Positions 53,781-62,642 of a DNA stretch of 64,000 nucleotides are shown here, one piece after another (position 1 is the stretch's first letter; every line of letters starts with the position of its first letter). Below the pieces are notes generated by a model. That model made no database searches, had not been told where the DNA came from, and saw only the letters and a program-made list of their open reading frames with translations. Origin of the DNA: Marinobacterium nitratireducens (lineage in GTDB: Bacteria > Pseudomonadota > Gammaproteobacteria > Pseudomonadales > Balneatricaceae); contig NZ_BMLT01000005.1 of assembly GCF_014645375.1 (NCBI RefSeq), positions 186,001-250,000 on the forward strand. Reading direction: 5' to 3'. A program made the translations under genes and the position numbers.

Positions 53781-55817
53781 CTAGATATCCTTCATCAGAC
53801 GCAGCGCATCGTAGATCGCCGCATGGGTGTTGCGGGTGGATACGGCATCGCCGATACGGAACAGCTGAAAACGTCCCGAAGGGTTGCGCACAACGTCCTG
53901 AGGCTTGCCGTCGATCAGCTCGTCGTACGACACCTCGCCCTGGTTCGAAGACTCCGGCTTGAGCTCGAAATACAGATCGTCCAGCGGGATGATACCGTGG
54001 TTGACGATGATCTGGTCGTACTCGCGCTCAAGCGCCACGCCACCGTAATCGCTGCCGATATGGGCTTTCAGCGAACCACCCTGCTTGTCTACCGCCTCGA
54101 GTCGGAAGGTCACCGTGAAGGTGGTATCCAGCGATTGCAGCGTACGCATGTAGGGCACCAGGTTCATCGCCATCACTTCCGGCGCGAATGAGCGGTCCGG
54201 CGTCATCACCTCGACCTTCGCCCCGGTTCTGGCGATGATCTCGGCCGCCTGAAGGCCAGCGTGATCGCCCGCATCGTCGAATATCAGCACGTTCTTTCCG
54301 GGCTTCACATCCCCGGAGATAATGTCCCAGGCGGAAATCACATGCTCGTTGCCCCGGGCCAGCACCTCGGTATGGGGCAGGCCGCCCGTGGCGACGATCA
54401 CCACGTCGGGATTCTCGGCTGCGACCATATCCGCCTCGGCCCAGGTGTTGAACGCAAACCGCACCCCAAGGCGCTCGCACTGCGCCATACGCCAGTCGAT
54501 GATGGAAATCATCTCTTTGCGCCGCTCGCTCTGGGCACTGAGGCGGACCTGTCCGCCGGGTTCATTCGAGGCTTCGAATACCACCACCTCGTGACCCCGC
54601 TCGCCCGCAACCCGCGCCGCCTCGAGCCCGCCGGGACCGGCACCGATGATTACGACCTTTTTGCGGGTTTCCGCTTTGGCAATCTCATGGGGCATGCTCT
54701 CTTCACGCCCCGTCGCGGCGTTGTGAATGCAGAAGGCCGCGCCGCCCTGATAGATACGATCCAGGCAGTAGTTGGCGCCCACGCAGGGACGAATCTCGTC
54801 TTCGCGTTTCTCGATGATCTTGCGCACGATATGCGGATCGGTCATGTGCGCCCGCGTCATGCCCACCAGGTCCACCTTGCCCGCTGCGACGGCATGACGG
54901 GCGGTGGCGACGTCAGGGATCTTGGCGGCATGGAAAACGGGCATACCCGTCGATTGCCGGATATCGCCGGCAAAATCCAGGTGCGGGCTGTTGCGCATGC
55001 CCTGAATCGGAATCACGTCGGTCAGGCCGGCATCGGTGTCGATATGACCGCGCACCACATTGAGGAAATCGACCATGCCGCTTTCTTTCAGGCGACGGGA
55101 TATCTCCAGTCCCTCTTCCTTGCCCAGGCCACCGGCCAGACACTCATCGCCGGTATAGCGCATACCGATAATGAAATCGGGGCCGACGCGCCTGCGCATC
55201 TCCGACAGCACATCGAAGGTGAAACGCAGGCGGTTATCCAGAGAGCCACCGTAGGACCCGTCCAGTTCGTTGGTCAGCGGCGACCAGAACTGATCCATCA
55301 GGTGGCCGTACGCCTGCAACTCGATACCGTCCATGCCGCCGGCTTTCATGCGCTCGGCAGCATCGGCGTAATCCTTGATGATGCGCTCGATGTCCCAGTC
55401 TTCCATTTTCTTCGGGAACGCCCGGTGGGCTGCCTCGCGATGATGGGAAGCCGATACCACGGGCAGCCAGTTGTCCTTGTCCCAGCGGGTGCGCCGGCCG
55501 AGGTGGGTCAGCTGGATCATGATCGCGGCGCCCTGCTCGTGCACGGCATCCGTCAGGTCCTTCATCCAGGGCACAACCTCGTCCTTGTACACCAGAAGGT
55601 TGTTGAACACCGGCGGACTGTCTTTCGATACCGCCGCGGAGCCCGCGGTCATGGTCATCGCGACGCCGCCCTTGGCGCGCTCGACATGATAGGCGCGGTA
55701 GCGCCCTTTCGGCATGCCGTCTTCCGGGTACGCCGGCTCATGAGCCGTCATGATGATCCGGTTTCTCAGGGTGAGATGTTTGAGCTGGTAAGGCTGTAAA
55801 AGAGGATCATTGGACAT
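53781..55817 (-). CDS. NADH:flavin oxidoreductase, N-methylproline demethylase (HpbA/StcD)-like
   Basis: 678 residues. The N-terminal old-yellow-enzyme barrel (MSNDPLLQPYQLKHLTLRNRIIMTAHEPAYPEDG ... DFIIGMRYTGDECLAGG) is followed by the 4Fe-4S motif region (CVGANYCLDRIYQGGAAFCIHNAATG) and a C-terminal FAD/NAD domain (VVIIGAGPGGLEAARVAGERGHEVVVFEA). This is the dienoyl-CoA reductase/trimethylamine dehydrogenase type. The N-terminal wording is close, from memory, to proteins annotated as N-methylproline demethylase in betaine breakdown; that finer call needs checking. Start at 55815-55817. Regulated presumably by the divergent TetR. Confidence 0.75.
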   Translation of the reverse strand: MSNDPLLQPYQLKHLTLRNRIIMTAHEPAYPEDGMPKGRYRAYHVERAKGGVAMTMTAGSAAVSKDSPPVFNNLLVYKDEVVPWMKDLTDAVHEQGAAIMIQLTHLGRRTRWDKDNWLPVVSASHHREAAHRAFPKKMEDWDIERIIKDYADAAERMKAGGMDGIELQAYGHLMDQFWSPLTNELDGSYGGSLDNRLRFTFDVLSEMRRRVGPDFIIGMRYTGDECLAGGLGKEEGLEISRRLKESGMVDFLNVVRGHIDTDAGLTDVIPIQGMRNSPHLDFAGDIRQSTGMPVFHAAKIPDVATARHAVAAGKVDLVGMTRAHMTDPHIVRKIIEKREDEIRPCVGANYCLDRIYQGGAAFCIHNAATGREESMPHEIAKAETRKKVVIIGAGPGGLEAARVAGERGHEVVVFEASNEPGGQVRLSAQSERRKEMISIIDWRMAQCERLGVRFAFNTWAEADMVAAENPDVVIVATGGLPHTEVLARGNEHVISAWDIISGDVKPGKNVLIFDDAGDHAGLQAAEIIARTGAKVEVMTPDRSFAPEVMAMNLVPYMRTLQSLDTTFTVTFRLEAVDKQGGSLKAHIGSDYGGVALEREYDQIIVNHGIIPLDDLYFELKPESSNQGEVSYDELIDGKPQDVVRNPSGRFQLFRIGDAVSTRNTHAAIYDALRLMKDI

Positions 55818-55880
55818 GACCGCACTCCTGTTCCGCTGTAGCACTGACTGGGTAAGGAAAGATCAACCACCTTTGAGCCG

Positions 55881-55932
55881 ATGCTAAGGAAAAATGTACA
55901 GTAGTGTCAATATAAGGTACATGAACGTACAT
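55881..55932. promoter_or_regulatory. Divergent promoter with GTACAT operator sites
   Basis: For the minus-strand gene: -35 TTGACA (complement of 55905-55910), 18-base spacer, -10 TAGCAT (55881-55886). ATGTAC (55894-55899) and GTACAT (55917-55922) are inverted, and a second GTACAT sits at 55927-55932. One site overlaps the spacer, fitting repression by the adjacent TetR protein. Confidence 0.6.
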
Positions 55933-55995
55933 CATGATGTTTCGAGATACTTTATGATTGACGACGGTGTACAACTCGAATGGCGAACCCGGGCA

Positions 55996-56625
55996 ATGAA
56001 CAAGAAGCTGTCGAACAACGAAAGCGGGTGGCGCGGATCTCCGGAAGTATGGTTCGAAGCCGCGATCGAGATCCTGCTCGAATCCGGGATCGAATCGGTC
56101 AAGATCTCAACCCTGGCAAAGCGACTCAACCTGTCCAGAACCAGCTTCTACTGGTTTTTCAATGACAGAGAGGCGCTACTGAGCGATCTCGTCACCGCCT
56201 GGAAGGACAAGAATACCGGCGGCATTCTTGCGCAGTCGCAAGCCTATGCCGACTCCCTGGCCGAAGCCACGCTGAATGTCTTCGATTGCTGGCTCGACGA
56301 AAGCCTGTTCGATTCGAGGTTCGAATTCGCCATTCGCAGCTGGTCGCTGAGATCACCAGCGATACAGGAGGAGGTTCAGCAGGCCGACACACAGCGCCTG
56401 AGCGCGCTGGCGAAGATGTTCAAGCGCCATGGGTTCAACGACATCGAAGCCGACGTGCATGCGCGAACGATCTATCTGGTGCAGATTGGCTATATCAGCA
56501 TGCAGACGCAGGAATCCCTGGCCGAGCGCATGCAACGTATCCCCGAGTACGTGAAGATTTTTACCGGCAAGCTTCCAGAATCACATGAGCTCAAGCGCTT
56601 TTACCACAAGCATGGCTATACATAA
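55996..56625 (+). CDS. TetR-family regulator
   Basis: 209 residues. The N-terminal HTH (about 14-60) reads GSPEVWFEAAIEILLESGIESVKISTLAKRLNLSRTSFYWFFNDREALL. The C-terminal ligand domain is variable (LAEATLNVFDCWLDESLFDSRFEFAIRSWSLRSPAIQEEV). The start is taken as ATG at 55996 (MNKKLSNNES); the frame opens earlier but would overlap the operator region. Divergent from the flavin oxidoreductase gene, which it likely represses. Confidence 0.88.
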   Translation: MNKKLSNNESGWRGSPEVWFEAAIEILLESGIESVKISTLAKRLNLSRTSFYWFFNDREALLSDLVTAWKDKNTGGILAQSQAYADSLAEATLNVFDCWLDESLFDSRFEFAIRSWSLRSPAIQEEVQQADTQRLSALAKMFKRHGFNDIEADVHARTIYLVQIGYISMQTQESLAERMQRIPEYVKIFTGKLPESHELKRFYHKHGYT

Positions 56626-56718
56626 CGAAACGTCACTATTCACCAAATCGGTGAACTGATGATTGCGATCGCCTCGGGCGTCATCTCACAAGCTACGGTA
56701 AACATCGAAGGCACAGAT

Positions 56719-57113
56719 TGGAGGATGGGTAGAGCGATGCACCCGCATGAAACCAAAGGGTTTCCACATTGCTCGGGCATCGCGAAACCCGTCAAATCGA
56801 TCGTATTGCAGATCGATTGGTAGCAACTGGCAGTGTGGGTATTGGATTCACTGGCATTTGCTTCTGCAATGCCAGTATTCCCGTCATCCCTTGCGGTTAC
56901 GCGACTTAGCCACAGGGCCCGACTGAACACTCAATATCCGTAGGATGCGGTGGAGCGAAGCGAAACCCATCATATCGACCATATTCCCGGTCAAGCGGCA
57001 TGAGCCGGCACCATGACAAAGAGTGTTGGGTTCACTGGCATTTGCTCCTGCAATGCCAGTATTCCCGCCATCCCTGGCGGTTACGCGACTTCGTCGCTAG
57101 ACCCAACCTACGT
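56719..57113. repeat. REP family 1 composite region
   Basis: Elements seen: GGAGGATGGGTAGAGCGATG (56719) to GCGAAACCCGTC (about 56794); GTAGGATGCGGTGGAGCG (56940) to GCGAAACCCATC (56971); and a long GTTGGGTTCACTGGCATTTG (about 57026) to CTAGACCCAACCTACG (57112). A CACTGGCATTTGCT(T/C)CTGCAATGCCAG stretch recurs at about 56850 and 57033. Nothing codes in 56626-57562. Confidence 0.75.
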
Positions 57114-57114
57114 T

Positions 57115-57178
57115 TGGTAGCGGGGGCCAGACTTGAACAGGCGACCTTCGCCCGCGGTTATGAAGAGCGAGCCCGACG
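57115..57178 (-). pseudogene. tRNA-fMet 3' fragment (copy 3, farthest)
   Basis: The minus strand retains the 3' acceptor strand with CCA, the T arm and altered anticodon-arm sequence (CTCATAACCCG has become CTCGCTCTTCATAACCGCGG). The 5' acceptor strand and D arm are missing. It cannot fold as a tRNA. Confidence 0.8.
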
Positions 57179-57201
57179 CGCTTTTTAACACGCCGGTAAC
57201 G

Positions 57202-57235
57202 AAAAAAGCCCGAAACCTTTCGATTTCGAGCTTTT
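57202..57235 (-). terminator. Terminator-like hairpin in the tRNA-fragment array
   Basis: Plus strand AAAAAAGCCCGAAAC followed by CTTTCGATTTCGAGCTTTT. An imperfect stem with A/T runs, the diverged version of the hairpin that follows the intact tRNA. Confidence 0.6.
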
Positions 57236-57298
57236 CTCTTGAATTCGGTAGTGCCTCTGTTGGGATACGCGACTTCGTCGCTAGACCCAACCTACGTT

Positions 57299-57362
57299 TG
57301 GTAGCGGGGGCCGGACTTGAACAGACGACCTTCGCCCGCGGTTATAGAGAGCGAGCCCGACG
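57299..57362 (-). pseudogene. tRNA-fMet 3' fragment (copy 2)
   Basis: Same layout as the copy at 57431-57494, with small differences (GGCCGGACTTGAACAGACG on the plus strand). A family-1 REP (57249-57298) abuts its CCA end. Confidence 0.8.
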
Positions 57363-57386
57363 TATCATTTCAACGCCGCGATAACG

Positions 57387-57421
57387 AAAAAAGCCTGAGT
57401 TCTTTCGAACCCAGGCTTTTT
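57387..57421 (-). terminator. Terminator hairpin, second copy
   Basis: Plus strand AAAAAAGCCTGAGTTC, TTTC loop, GAACCCAGGCTTTTT. Identical to the hairpin at 57519-57554. Confidence 0.8.
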
Positions 57422-57430
57422 CCTTGAATT

Positions 57431-57494
57431 TGGTAGCGGGGGCCAGATTTGCACTGACGACCTTCGCCCGTGGTTATAAAGAGCGAGCCCGACG
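57431..57494 (-). pseudogene. tRNA-fMet 3' fragment (copy 1, nearest)
   Basis: TGGTAGCGGGGGCCAGATTT through GACGACCTTCG matches the intact tRNA with one T-loop change (GCAC for GAAC). The anticodon arm then carries two insertions, and similarity ends at GAGCCCGACG. It is followed on the minus strand by the second copy of the terminator. Confidence 0.85.
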
Positions 57495-57518
57495 TATCAT
57501 TTCAACGCCGCGATAACG

Positions 57519-57554
57519 AAAAAAGCCTGAGTTCTTTCGAACCCAGGCTTTTTC
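57519..57554 (-). terminator. Rho-independent terminator of the initiator tRNA
   Basis: The minus strand reads AGCCTGGGTTC, GAAA loop, GAACTCAGGCT, then TTTTT. It starts 9 bases after the CCA end. Confidence 0.88.
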
Positions 57555-57562
57555 CTTGAATT

Positions 57563-57639
<77 letters not shown>

Positions 57640-57653
57640 TCAACGTGGCGCGA

Positions 57654-57682
57654 ATAATACGTGCCGCCCGCAACTCCGTCAA
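57654..57682 (-). promoter_or_regulatory. Sigma-70 promoter of the initiator tRNA
   Basis: -35 TTGACG (complement of 57677-57682), exactly 17 bases, -10 TATTAT (complement of 57654-57659). A GC-rich discriminator (CGCGCC) follows, typical of stable-RNA promoters under stringent control. Confidence 0.85.
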
Positions 57683-57810
57683 CACTTTCTGCGAAATACT
57701 TTCGAAATATCGCGCGCCGAAGGTTTGCCGGCACTGATCCACCGGGCTGAACCCCGCTCCTGAACGCGGCTATAATAGGCCGCCCAGATCCTGACCTCGG
57801 GAAAACGCCG

Positions 57811-58671
57811 GTGCCCGACTATTGCTACACAGGACTGCCGCAGTGGCATCACCCCGACTGGGGACAGAGCGCGCTGCACGGCAGCCGTCAGACAACGCCG
57901 CTGGCGCGATACGCCAGTCACTTTTCCAGCGTGGAGGGCAACTCCACCTTCTACGCCCTGCCCGACGCCGACACGGTGCAGCGCTGGGATGCCGATACGC
58001 CGGCGGATTTCCGCTTCTGCTTCAAGCTGCCCAGACGTATCAGCCACGACCTCAAGCTGCGCCACTGCGATACCGAGCTGCGCACCTTCTTCGACTGTCT
58101 GGCGCCGCTCGGGGCCAAGCTGGGCCTGCTGTATCTGCAGTTTCCAGCCAACTTCGGCCCGGACGCGCTGCCCCGACTGACTGAGTTTTTGCGACAACTG
58201 CCCGGCGACTTCCGCTACGGTGTCGAGGTCCGTCACCCGGCATTCTTCGCCAAGGGGGAAGAGGAACGTGCGCTCAACAGACTGCTGATGGAGACCGGCG
58301 TCAACCGCACCCTGTTCGATACCCGGGCGCTGTTCGCGCTGCCCGCCGATGACGCCGAAACACAGGAGGCACTGCAGAAAAAGCCCAGGGTGCCGCTGCA
58401 CGTGATCGCCACGGGCCAGGCCCCCATGGTTCGTTTCATCACACCGCTGGATTACCACGCCGCGCTCGACTGGCTCGATCCCTGGGTCGGCAAGGTCAAC
58501 GCCTGGCTGGACGAGGGCCGCACGCCTTTCATATTCTTTCACACCCCCGATAACGCGCAATCGCCGGAACTGGCACGACTGTTCAACGAGAGACTCGCGG
58601 CCGTACGCGCCGGGGTCCGGGGATTCAAGCCCTGGCCCGACAGCCTGCGCCAGCAGGAGACACTGTTCTGA
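57811..58671 (+). CDS. DUF72 family protein (YecE-like)
   Basis: 286 residues, TIM-barrel-like DUF72: CYTGLPQWHHPDWGQSAL, then FSSVEGNSTFYALPDADTVQRWDADTPADFRFCFKLPRRISHDLKL, LGLLYLQFPANFG and GVEVRHPAFF. Function unknown. The start is GTG at 57811, where the family sequence begins; no closer ATG exists. The stop overlaps the next start (TGATG at 58669-58673). Confidence 0.88.
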   Translation: MPDYCYTGLPQWHHPDWGQSALHGSRQTTPLARYASHFSSVEGNSTFYALPDADTVQRWDADTPADFRFCFKLPRRISHDLKLRHCDTELRTFFDCLAPLGAKLGLLYLQFPANFGPDALPRLTEFLRQLPGDFRYGVEVRHPAFFAKGEEERALNRLLMETGVNRTLFDTRALFALPADDAETQEALQKKPRVPLHVIATGQAPMVRFITPLDYHAALDWLDPWVGKVNAWLDEGRTPFIFFHTPDNAQSPELARLFNERLAAVRAGVRGFKPWPDSLRQQETLF

Positions 58672-59285
58672 TGCAATCACTTATCTATGTAATGGATCCT
58701 ATGTGCAGCTGGTGCTGGGCCTTCGCACCGGAGCTCGAAGCCTTCCGCAGCCGGCATCCAGAGCTGCCGCTGCAGCATGTGATGGGCGGTCTGGCACAGG
58801 ACTCCGACGCGCCGATGCCCGGCGCAATGCAACAGCAGATCCAGGCTATCTGGCGCCAGATCGAGTCGCGCACCGGCACCCGCTTCAACCACGACTTCTG
58901 GCGCCTCAACAGTCCGCGCCGCTCCACCTGGGAGGCCTGCCGTGCCGTCATCGCGGCGGGGCGCCTTGCTCCCGGCGCAGAAATAACGATGATCGCCGGG
59001 ATCCAGCACGCCTATTATCTTGAAGCGCGAAACCCGTCCGAGCGCGAGGTGCTGGTTGCCATCGCCGGCGAACAGGGGCTGGATACAGAACGGCTACGGG
59101 AACTGCTGCAGGACGGAGAAACCGAAAAGCAGCTGCAGCGACACTTTGCCCTGAGGGACAGCCTCGGCGCCCAGGGCTTTCCGACGTTACTTTTGCAAAG
59201 GGATGACGAGCTGTTTGTACTGAGCTCGGGTTACAGCACCGCGCAGCAACTGCGTCTGCGCTACGAACAACTTTTCCGGAAATAG
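58671..59285 (+). CDS. DsbA-family thioredoxin-like oxidoreductase
   Basis: 204 residues, no signal peptide, so cytoplasmic. Active-site Cys12-Ser-Trp-Cys15 in MDPMCSWCWAFAPELEAF; cis-Pro region QGFPTLLL near 165. This is the FrnE/PA2301-like DsbA subfamily (protein-disulfide or 2-hydroxychromene-type isomerase fold). It is translationally coupled to the DUF72 gene. Confidence 0.88.
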   Translation: MQSLIYVMDPMCSWCWAFAPELEAFRSRHPELPLQHVMGGLAQDSDAPMPGAMQQQIQAIWRQIESRTGTRFNHDFWRLNSPRRSTWEACRAVIAAGRLAPGAEITMIAGIQHAYYLEARNPSEREVLVAIAGEQGLDTERLRELLQDGETEKQLQRHFALRDSLGAQGFPTLLLQRDDELFVLSSGYSTAQQLRLRYEQLFRK

Positions 59286-59307
59286 CGACGCTACCGCCAC
59301 CGAAACA

Positions 59308-59335
59308 GAAACGGGAGCCTTGCGGCTCCCGTTTC
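59308..59335. terminator. Bidirectional hairpin between convergent genes
   Basis: GAAACGGGAGCC, loop TTGC, GGCTCCCGTTTC: a perfect 12-base stem. The U-tract is short. Same loop and core as the terminator at 47262-47292. Confidence 0.78.
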
Positions 59336-59373
59336 GTTGGGGCACTCAAGCCCCCTTTGGCACAGGTACTGAA

Positions 59374-59823
59374 TCAGGTACGCACGATGGAAACGTCTTC
59401 CGCCTGCAAACCCTTGTCGCTTTCGCGTACATTGAAGCGCACCTGCTGGCCTTCGGTCAGAGACCGGTGGCCGCGGCCGCGGATACTGCGAAAATGAACG
59501 AAGACATCGTCTCCGTTTTCCCGGGTGATAAAGCCAAAGCCCTTGGAGACGTTGAACCATTTGACCTGGCCCATTTCCCGGTTGTCGTCTTCCTCGGGTT
59601 CATCTTCCACTTCTCGACGCTGCTGCGATCGAACGCTGCCCCCCTGAGGCACGGCGCCCAGGCCCGAAAGCACGGTTGCCGCCAGAACGACGACGAAAAC
59701 AACAGCCAGGACCGCAACACTCAGCTCTACTTCAACCTTGGCAACCGCCCCCAGCAAAAAGGGAATCAGCAGGGCCGCCAGGGCACTGACAACAATACAA
59801 CGTATCAGTTGAACACCACTCAT
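59374..59823 (-). CDS. Membrane-anchored cold-shock domain protein
   Basis: 149 residues. Two N-terminal TM helices (about 7-27 and 33-54: [19 protein letters not shown] and [19 protein letters not shown]), an acidic linker ([10 protein letters not shown]), then a CspA-type domain from about 84: [31 protein letters not shown], with RNP1 KGFGFI and RNP2 VFVHF intact. It should bind single-stranded nucleic acid at the inner face of the membrane. A simple CspA would be ~70 residues. Confidence 0.88.
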   Translation of the reverse strand: MSGVQLIRCIVVSALAALLIPFLLGAVAKVEVELSVAVLAVVFVVVLAATVLSGLGAVPQGGSVRSQQRREVEDEPEEDDNREMGQVKWFNVSKGFGFITRENGDDVFVHFRSIRGRGHRSLTEGQQVRFNVRESDKGLQAEDVSIVRT

Positions 59824-60100
59824 CTAGTTTTCTCTTGTATTTTCAGAATTAACAACAAAACCCAAAATCCGGACAGGCGCCCGGACGCTCGCAAGATATA
59901 GCTAATTTTGCGTATTTTATCAACAGCTTACCCTCTTCCAATGGTCTATTCCCAGGACAGATCCCTTGCATGACGGCCCTTTCAGGCCGGTTGGCCCGAG
60001 TTATTCCTGCCCGCAAGGCCGGACCGGCAGGTCGCAAAAAGTCAATTAAAAACATAGACTAAGGAACCAACGAACAATCGCCCACTACGCCAGAGCAGCC
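59824..60100. other. Divergent intergenic region csp - slyX
   Basis: 277 bases, AT-rich from 59824 to 59935, which would form the leader/promoter of the cold-shock gene. GGCC-rich inverted stretches lie near 59975-60030. No small gene and no REP. I cannot assign promoters with confidence. Confidence 0.4.
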
Positions 60101-60307
60101 ATGACTGAATCAGACCGGATTGCCGACCTCGAATCCCGTATCGCTTTTCAGGAAGACACCCTCGACAAGCTCAACGATGTCGTCTCCCGCCAGGAACTCG
60201 AAATCGAACGGCTGACCCAGATGATCCGTATCATCAACAGCCAGCTTCGCCAGCTCGACCCCGGCAACGGCGGCGAACAGGGGGACGAAACCCCGCCCCA
60301 CTACTGA
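60101..60307 (+). CDS. slyX: SlyX family protein
   Basis: 68-residue coiled-coil protein: ADLESRIAFQEDTLDKLNDVVSRQELEIERLTQMIRIINSQLRQL, ending DETPPHY, which is the SlyX signature. Function unclear. The stop overlaps the plsB start (TGATG). Confidence 0.95.
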   Translation: MTESDRIADLESRIAFQEDTLDKLNDVVSRQELEIERLTQMIRIINSQLRQLDPGNGGEQGDETPPHY

Positions 60308-62595
60308 TGTCGCAACGCAAATCGATCCGCCGCAAACTGCTGCGGGCCCTGGTACCCGCCACCGTCATCGGTGACGAAAACCTCGGCGGTGGCAGCCACC
60401 GCCTTTACGTACTGGAGCAGGACCGCTGGAGCCATCGCCAGCTACTGCTCGATCAGGCGCAACGCGCCGGGGTGCTGTTAGGTCCCTCGCAGATACTCTG
60501 TGCGCGCCGCAACGGCGAGCCGGTGCTGGCGGAACAGCTGGAGCAGCTCTGCCGCCACTGCGCCGAAGATCCGGGCTACCGGCTCGAGCTGATACCGGTC
60601 TCGATCTTCCACGGCCGCCTGCCCATTCGCGAAACCTCGTGGCTGAACCTGCTGTACGCCGAGTCCTGGGATCAGGGCGGACGCATCGGACGGGTACTGC
60701 AATTGCTGGTCAATGGCCGCCAGACACTGATCCATATCGACCCGCCCCTGCGGCTGCAAGCGCTGCGCGAAACCGAGCAGGATGCCGGCAGGCTGCTGCG
60801 CAAGGCGACGCTGATGCTGCAACAGCATTTTCGTACCCGGCGCCGCGCCGTCGTCGGCCCCGACCTGTCACACCGCCGTACCCTGATGTCACTGATTCTG
60901 CGCCATCCCCAGGTACGCCGGGCCATCGCCGGCAGGGCCCGGGAACGGCGCGAGAGCGAACGTGAGGCCGAGCAATACGCGCAGCGCGAGCTGAACCGCA
61001 TTGCAGCCAACTTCAGCCCGGTCACCACCCGACTGCTCTATCCGCTTTTCAACGCGGTCTGGAAGCGCCTCTACGACGATGTCGAGGTGCTGGGGCTGGA
61101 ACCGCTGCGCGAGCTGGCGCTCGATCACCAGCTGGTCTACCTGCCCTGCCACCGCAGCCACCTGGACTACCTGCTGATGTCCTGGGCGCTGTACCGCCAT
61201 GGCCTGATGCTGCCCCATATCGCCGCCGGAGAGAACCTCGACCTGCCGCTGGTCGGCGGCATCTTGAAGCGCGGTGGCGCCATCTTCATGCGTCGCAGCT
61301 TCCAGGACGACCCGCTCTACCATGCGCTCTACCAGCAGTACATGACGCTGATGGCGCAGCACGGACACGCGCTGGAATACTTCATCGAAGGGGGGCGCAG
61401 CCGCACCGGACGCCTGCTGCCGCCGCGTGCCGGCCTGCTGACCATGACGCTCGATGCCTGGCGCGCCCGGCCGGAGAAACCGGTCGCGCTGGTTCCGGTA
61501 TGGATCGGCTACGATCGGGTCGTCGAAGCCCACAGCTATCAGCGCGAGCTCGAAGGCGCCGAGAAACGAAAGGAAAGCCTCGGTGGCCTGGTCGCGGCCC
61601 TGGGCGTGCTGCGGCAGAAGTTCGGCCGCGTAACGCTGAGCATCGGCGAGCCGATGCCACTGGAGCAGCATCTCGACCTGCGCCAACCGACGCGCGCTCA
61701 GGTACCCGCAATCACCCAGCGGATCATGAGCCATATCAACGGCGCCGGCGCACTGACCGAAAGCGGCGCCCTGGCGACGGTGCTGTTGGCACAGCTGCGC
61801 CTTACGATGTCGAGCGCGCAGCTGCACCCGGTGCTGATGCGGCTGCAGGAACTCGCGCAGGCGCTTCCCAACGCGCCGGCCACCGTGCCCGACAGTACGC
61901 CTGCCGCCTGGATCCGCGCGGCCGCCGCTCGCGGTCAGCTGGACACCGACGGCTCCCGGACGTGGCTGAACGCGGGCCAGGCAAGAGAGATGACTTTCTA
62001 CCGCAACAACATGATGCATCTGTGGACATTGCCGGGCCTGTGCCTGCTGCTGGTGCGCCGCAGCGACAACCCGCTGCCACAGCTGATCACCCTAATGCTC
62101 AAGGTGCTCTACCCCTACCTGCGCAGCGAACTGTTCCTGCCCTGGGACGACGACGACTTCACCCCGGCCGCGGCCCGAACCCGGCAGGCACTGATCGCCC
62201 GGGGGCTGCTGCGGCTGGACGGCCGCCGGCTGGTGGCGGAAGAGTCCGACGCCGCCCTGACACTGATGCGCACGGCCGAACCGGTTCTGCTGCGCTACTA
62301 TGCCCTGTTTCGCCTGCTCGAGCGCCGCGGTGCGATCGAGATGCCGGCGCTGCTTGACGCCTCCCAGGCACTCACCGAACGGCTGCAACGCGAATTCGGT
62401 TTCGATTCTCCCGAGTATGCGGACCGGCGCGTGCTCAGGGGCTTCATCGATCTGCTGCTCGATCGGGCAATACTGCGTTGCGACCGGGACCGCGTCGCGT
62501 TCAACACCGATGTAGACGGGTTGATGCGCCAGGCGCGTCAGGTTTTGACCGCCCACCTGGTGGCGTTCATCGACGAGCAGCTGGATGAGGTATAG
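60307..62595 (+). CDS. plsB: Glycerol-3-phosphate 1-O-acyltransferase PlsB
   Basis: 762 residues, peripheral inner-membrane enzyme that acylates glycerol-3-phosphate, the first step of phospholipid synthesis. Acyltransferase motifs: HRSHLDYLL (His about 282, Asp 4 later), GGAIFMRRSF, FIEGGRSRTGR and PVWIGYDRV. Length is a little short of E. coli PlsB (807). It is coupled to slyX. Confidence 0.96.
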   Translation: MSQRKSIRRKLLRALVPATVIGDENLGGGSHRLYVLEQDRWSHRQLLLDQAQRAGVLLGPSQILCARRNGEPVLAEQLEQLCRHCAEDPGYRLELIPVSIFHGRLPIRETSWLNLLYAESWDQGGRIGRVLQLLVNGRQTLIHIDPPLRLQALRETEQDAGRLLRKATLMLQQHFRTRRRAVVGPDLSHRRTLMSLILRHPQVRRAIAGRARERRESEREAEQYAQRELNRIAANFSPVTTRLLYPLFNAVWKRLYDDVEVLGLEPLRELALDHQLVYLPCHRSHLDYLLMSWALYRHGLMLPHIAAGENLDLPLVGGILKRGGAIFMRRSFQDDPLYHALYQQYMTLMAQHGHALEYFIEGGRSRTGRLLPPRAGLLTMTLDAWRARPEKPVALVPVWIGYDRVVEAHSYQRELEGAEKRKESLGGLVAALGVLRQKFGRVTLSIGEPMPLEQHLDLRQPTRAQVPAITQRIMSHINGAGALTESGALATVLLAQLRLTMSSAQLHPVLMRLQELAQALPNAPATVPDSTPAAWIRAAAARGQLDTDGSRTWLNAGQAREMTFYRNNMMHLWTLPGLCLLLVRRSDNPLPQLITLMLKVLYPYLRSELFLPWDDDDFTPAAARTRQALIARGLLRLDGRRLVAEESDAALTLMRTAEPVLLRYYALFRLLERRGAIEMPALLDASQALTERLQREFGFDSPEYADRRVLRGFIDLLLDRAILRCDRDRVAFNTDVDGLMRQARQVLTAHLVAFIDEQLDEV

Positions 62596-62642
62596 CGTTG
62601 GTAGGGTGCCCTGAGTGTAACGAAGCGCACCATCAGGCAACG

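Noticed and set aside
57115-57494. Three extra tRNA-Met genes
   Set aside because: The 5' acceptor strand and D arm are missing and the anticodon arm is disrupted; only 57563-57639 can fold as a tRNA.
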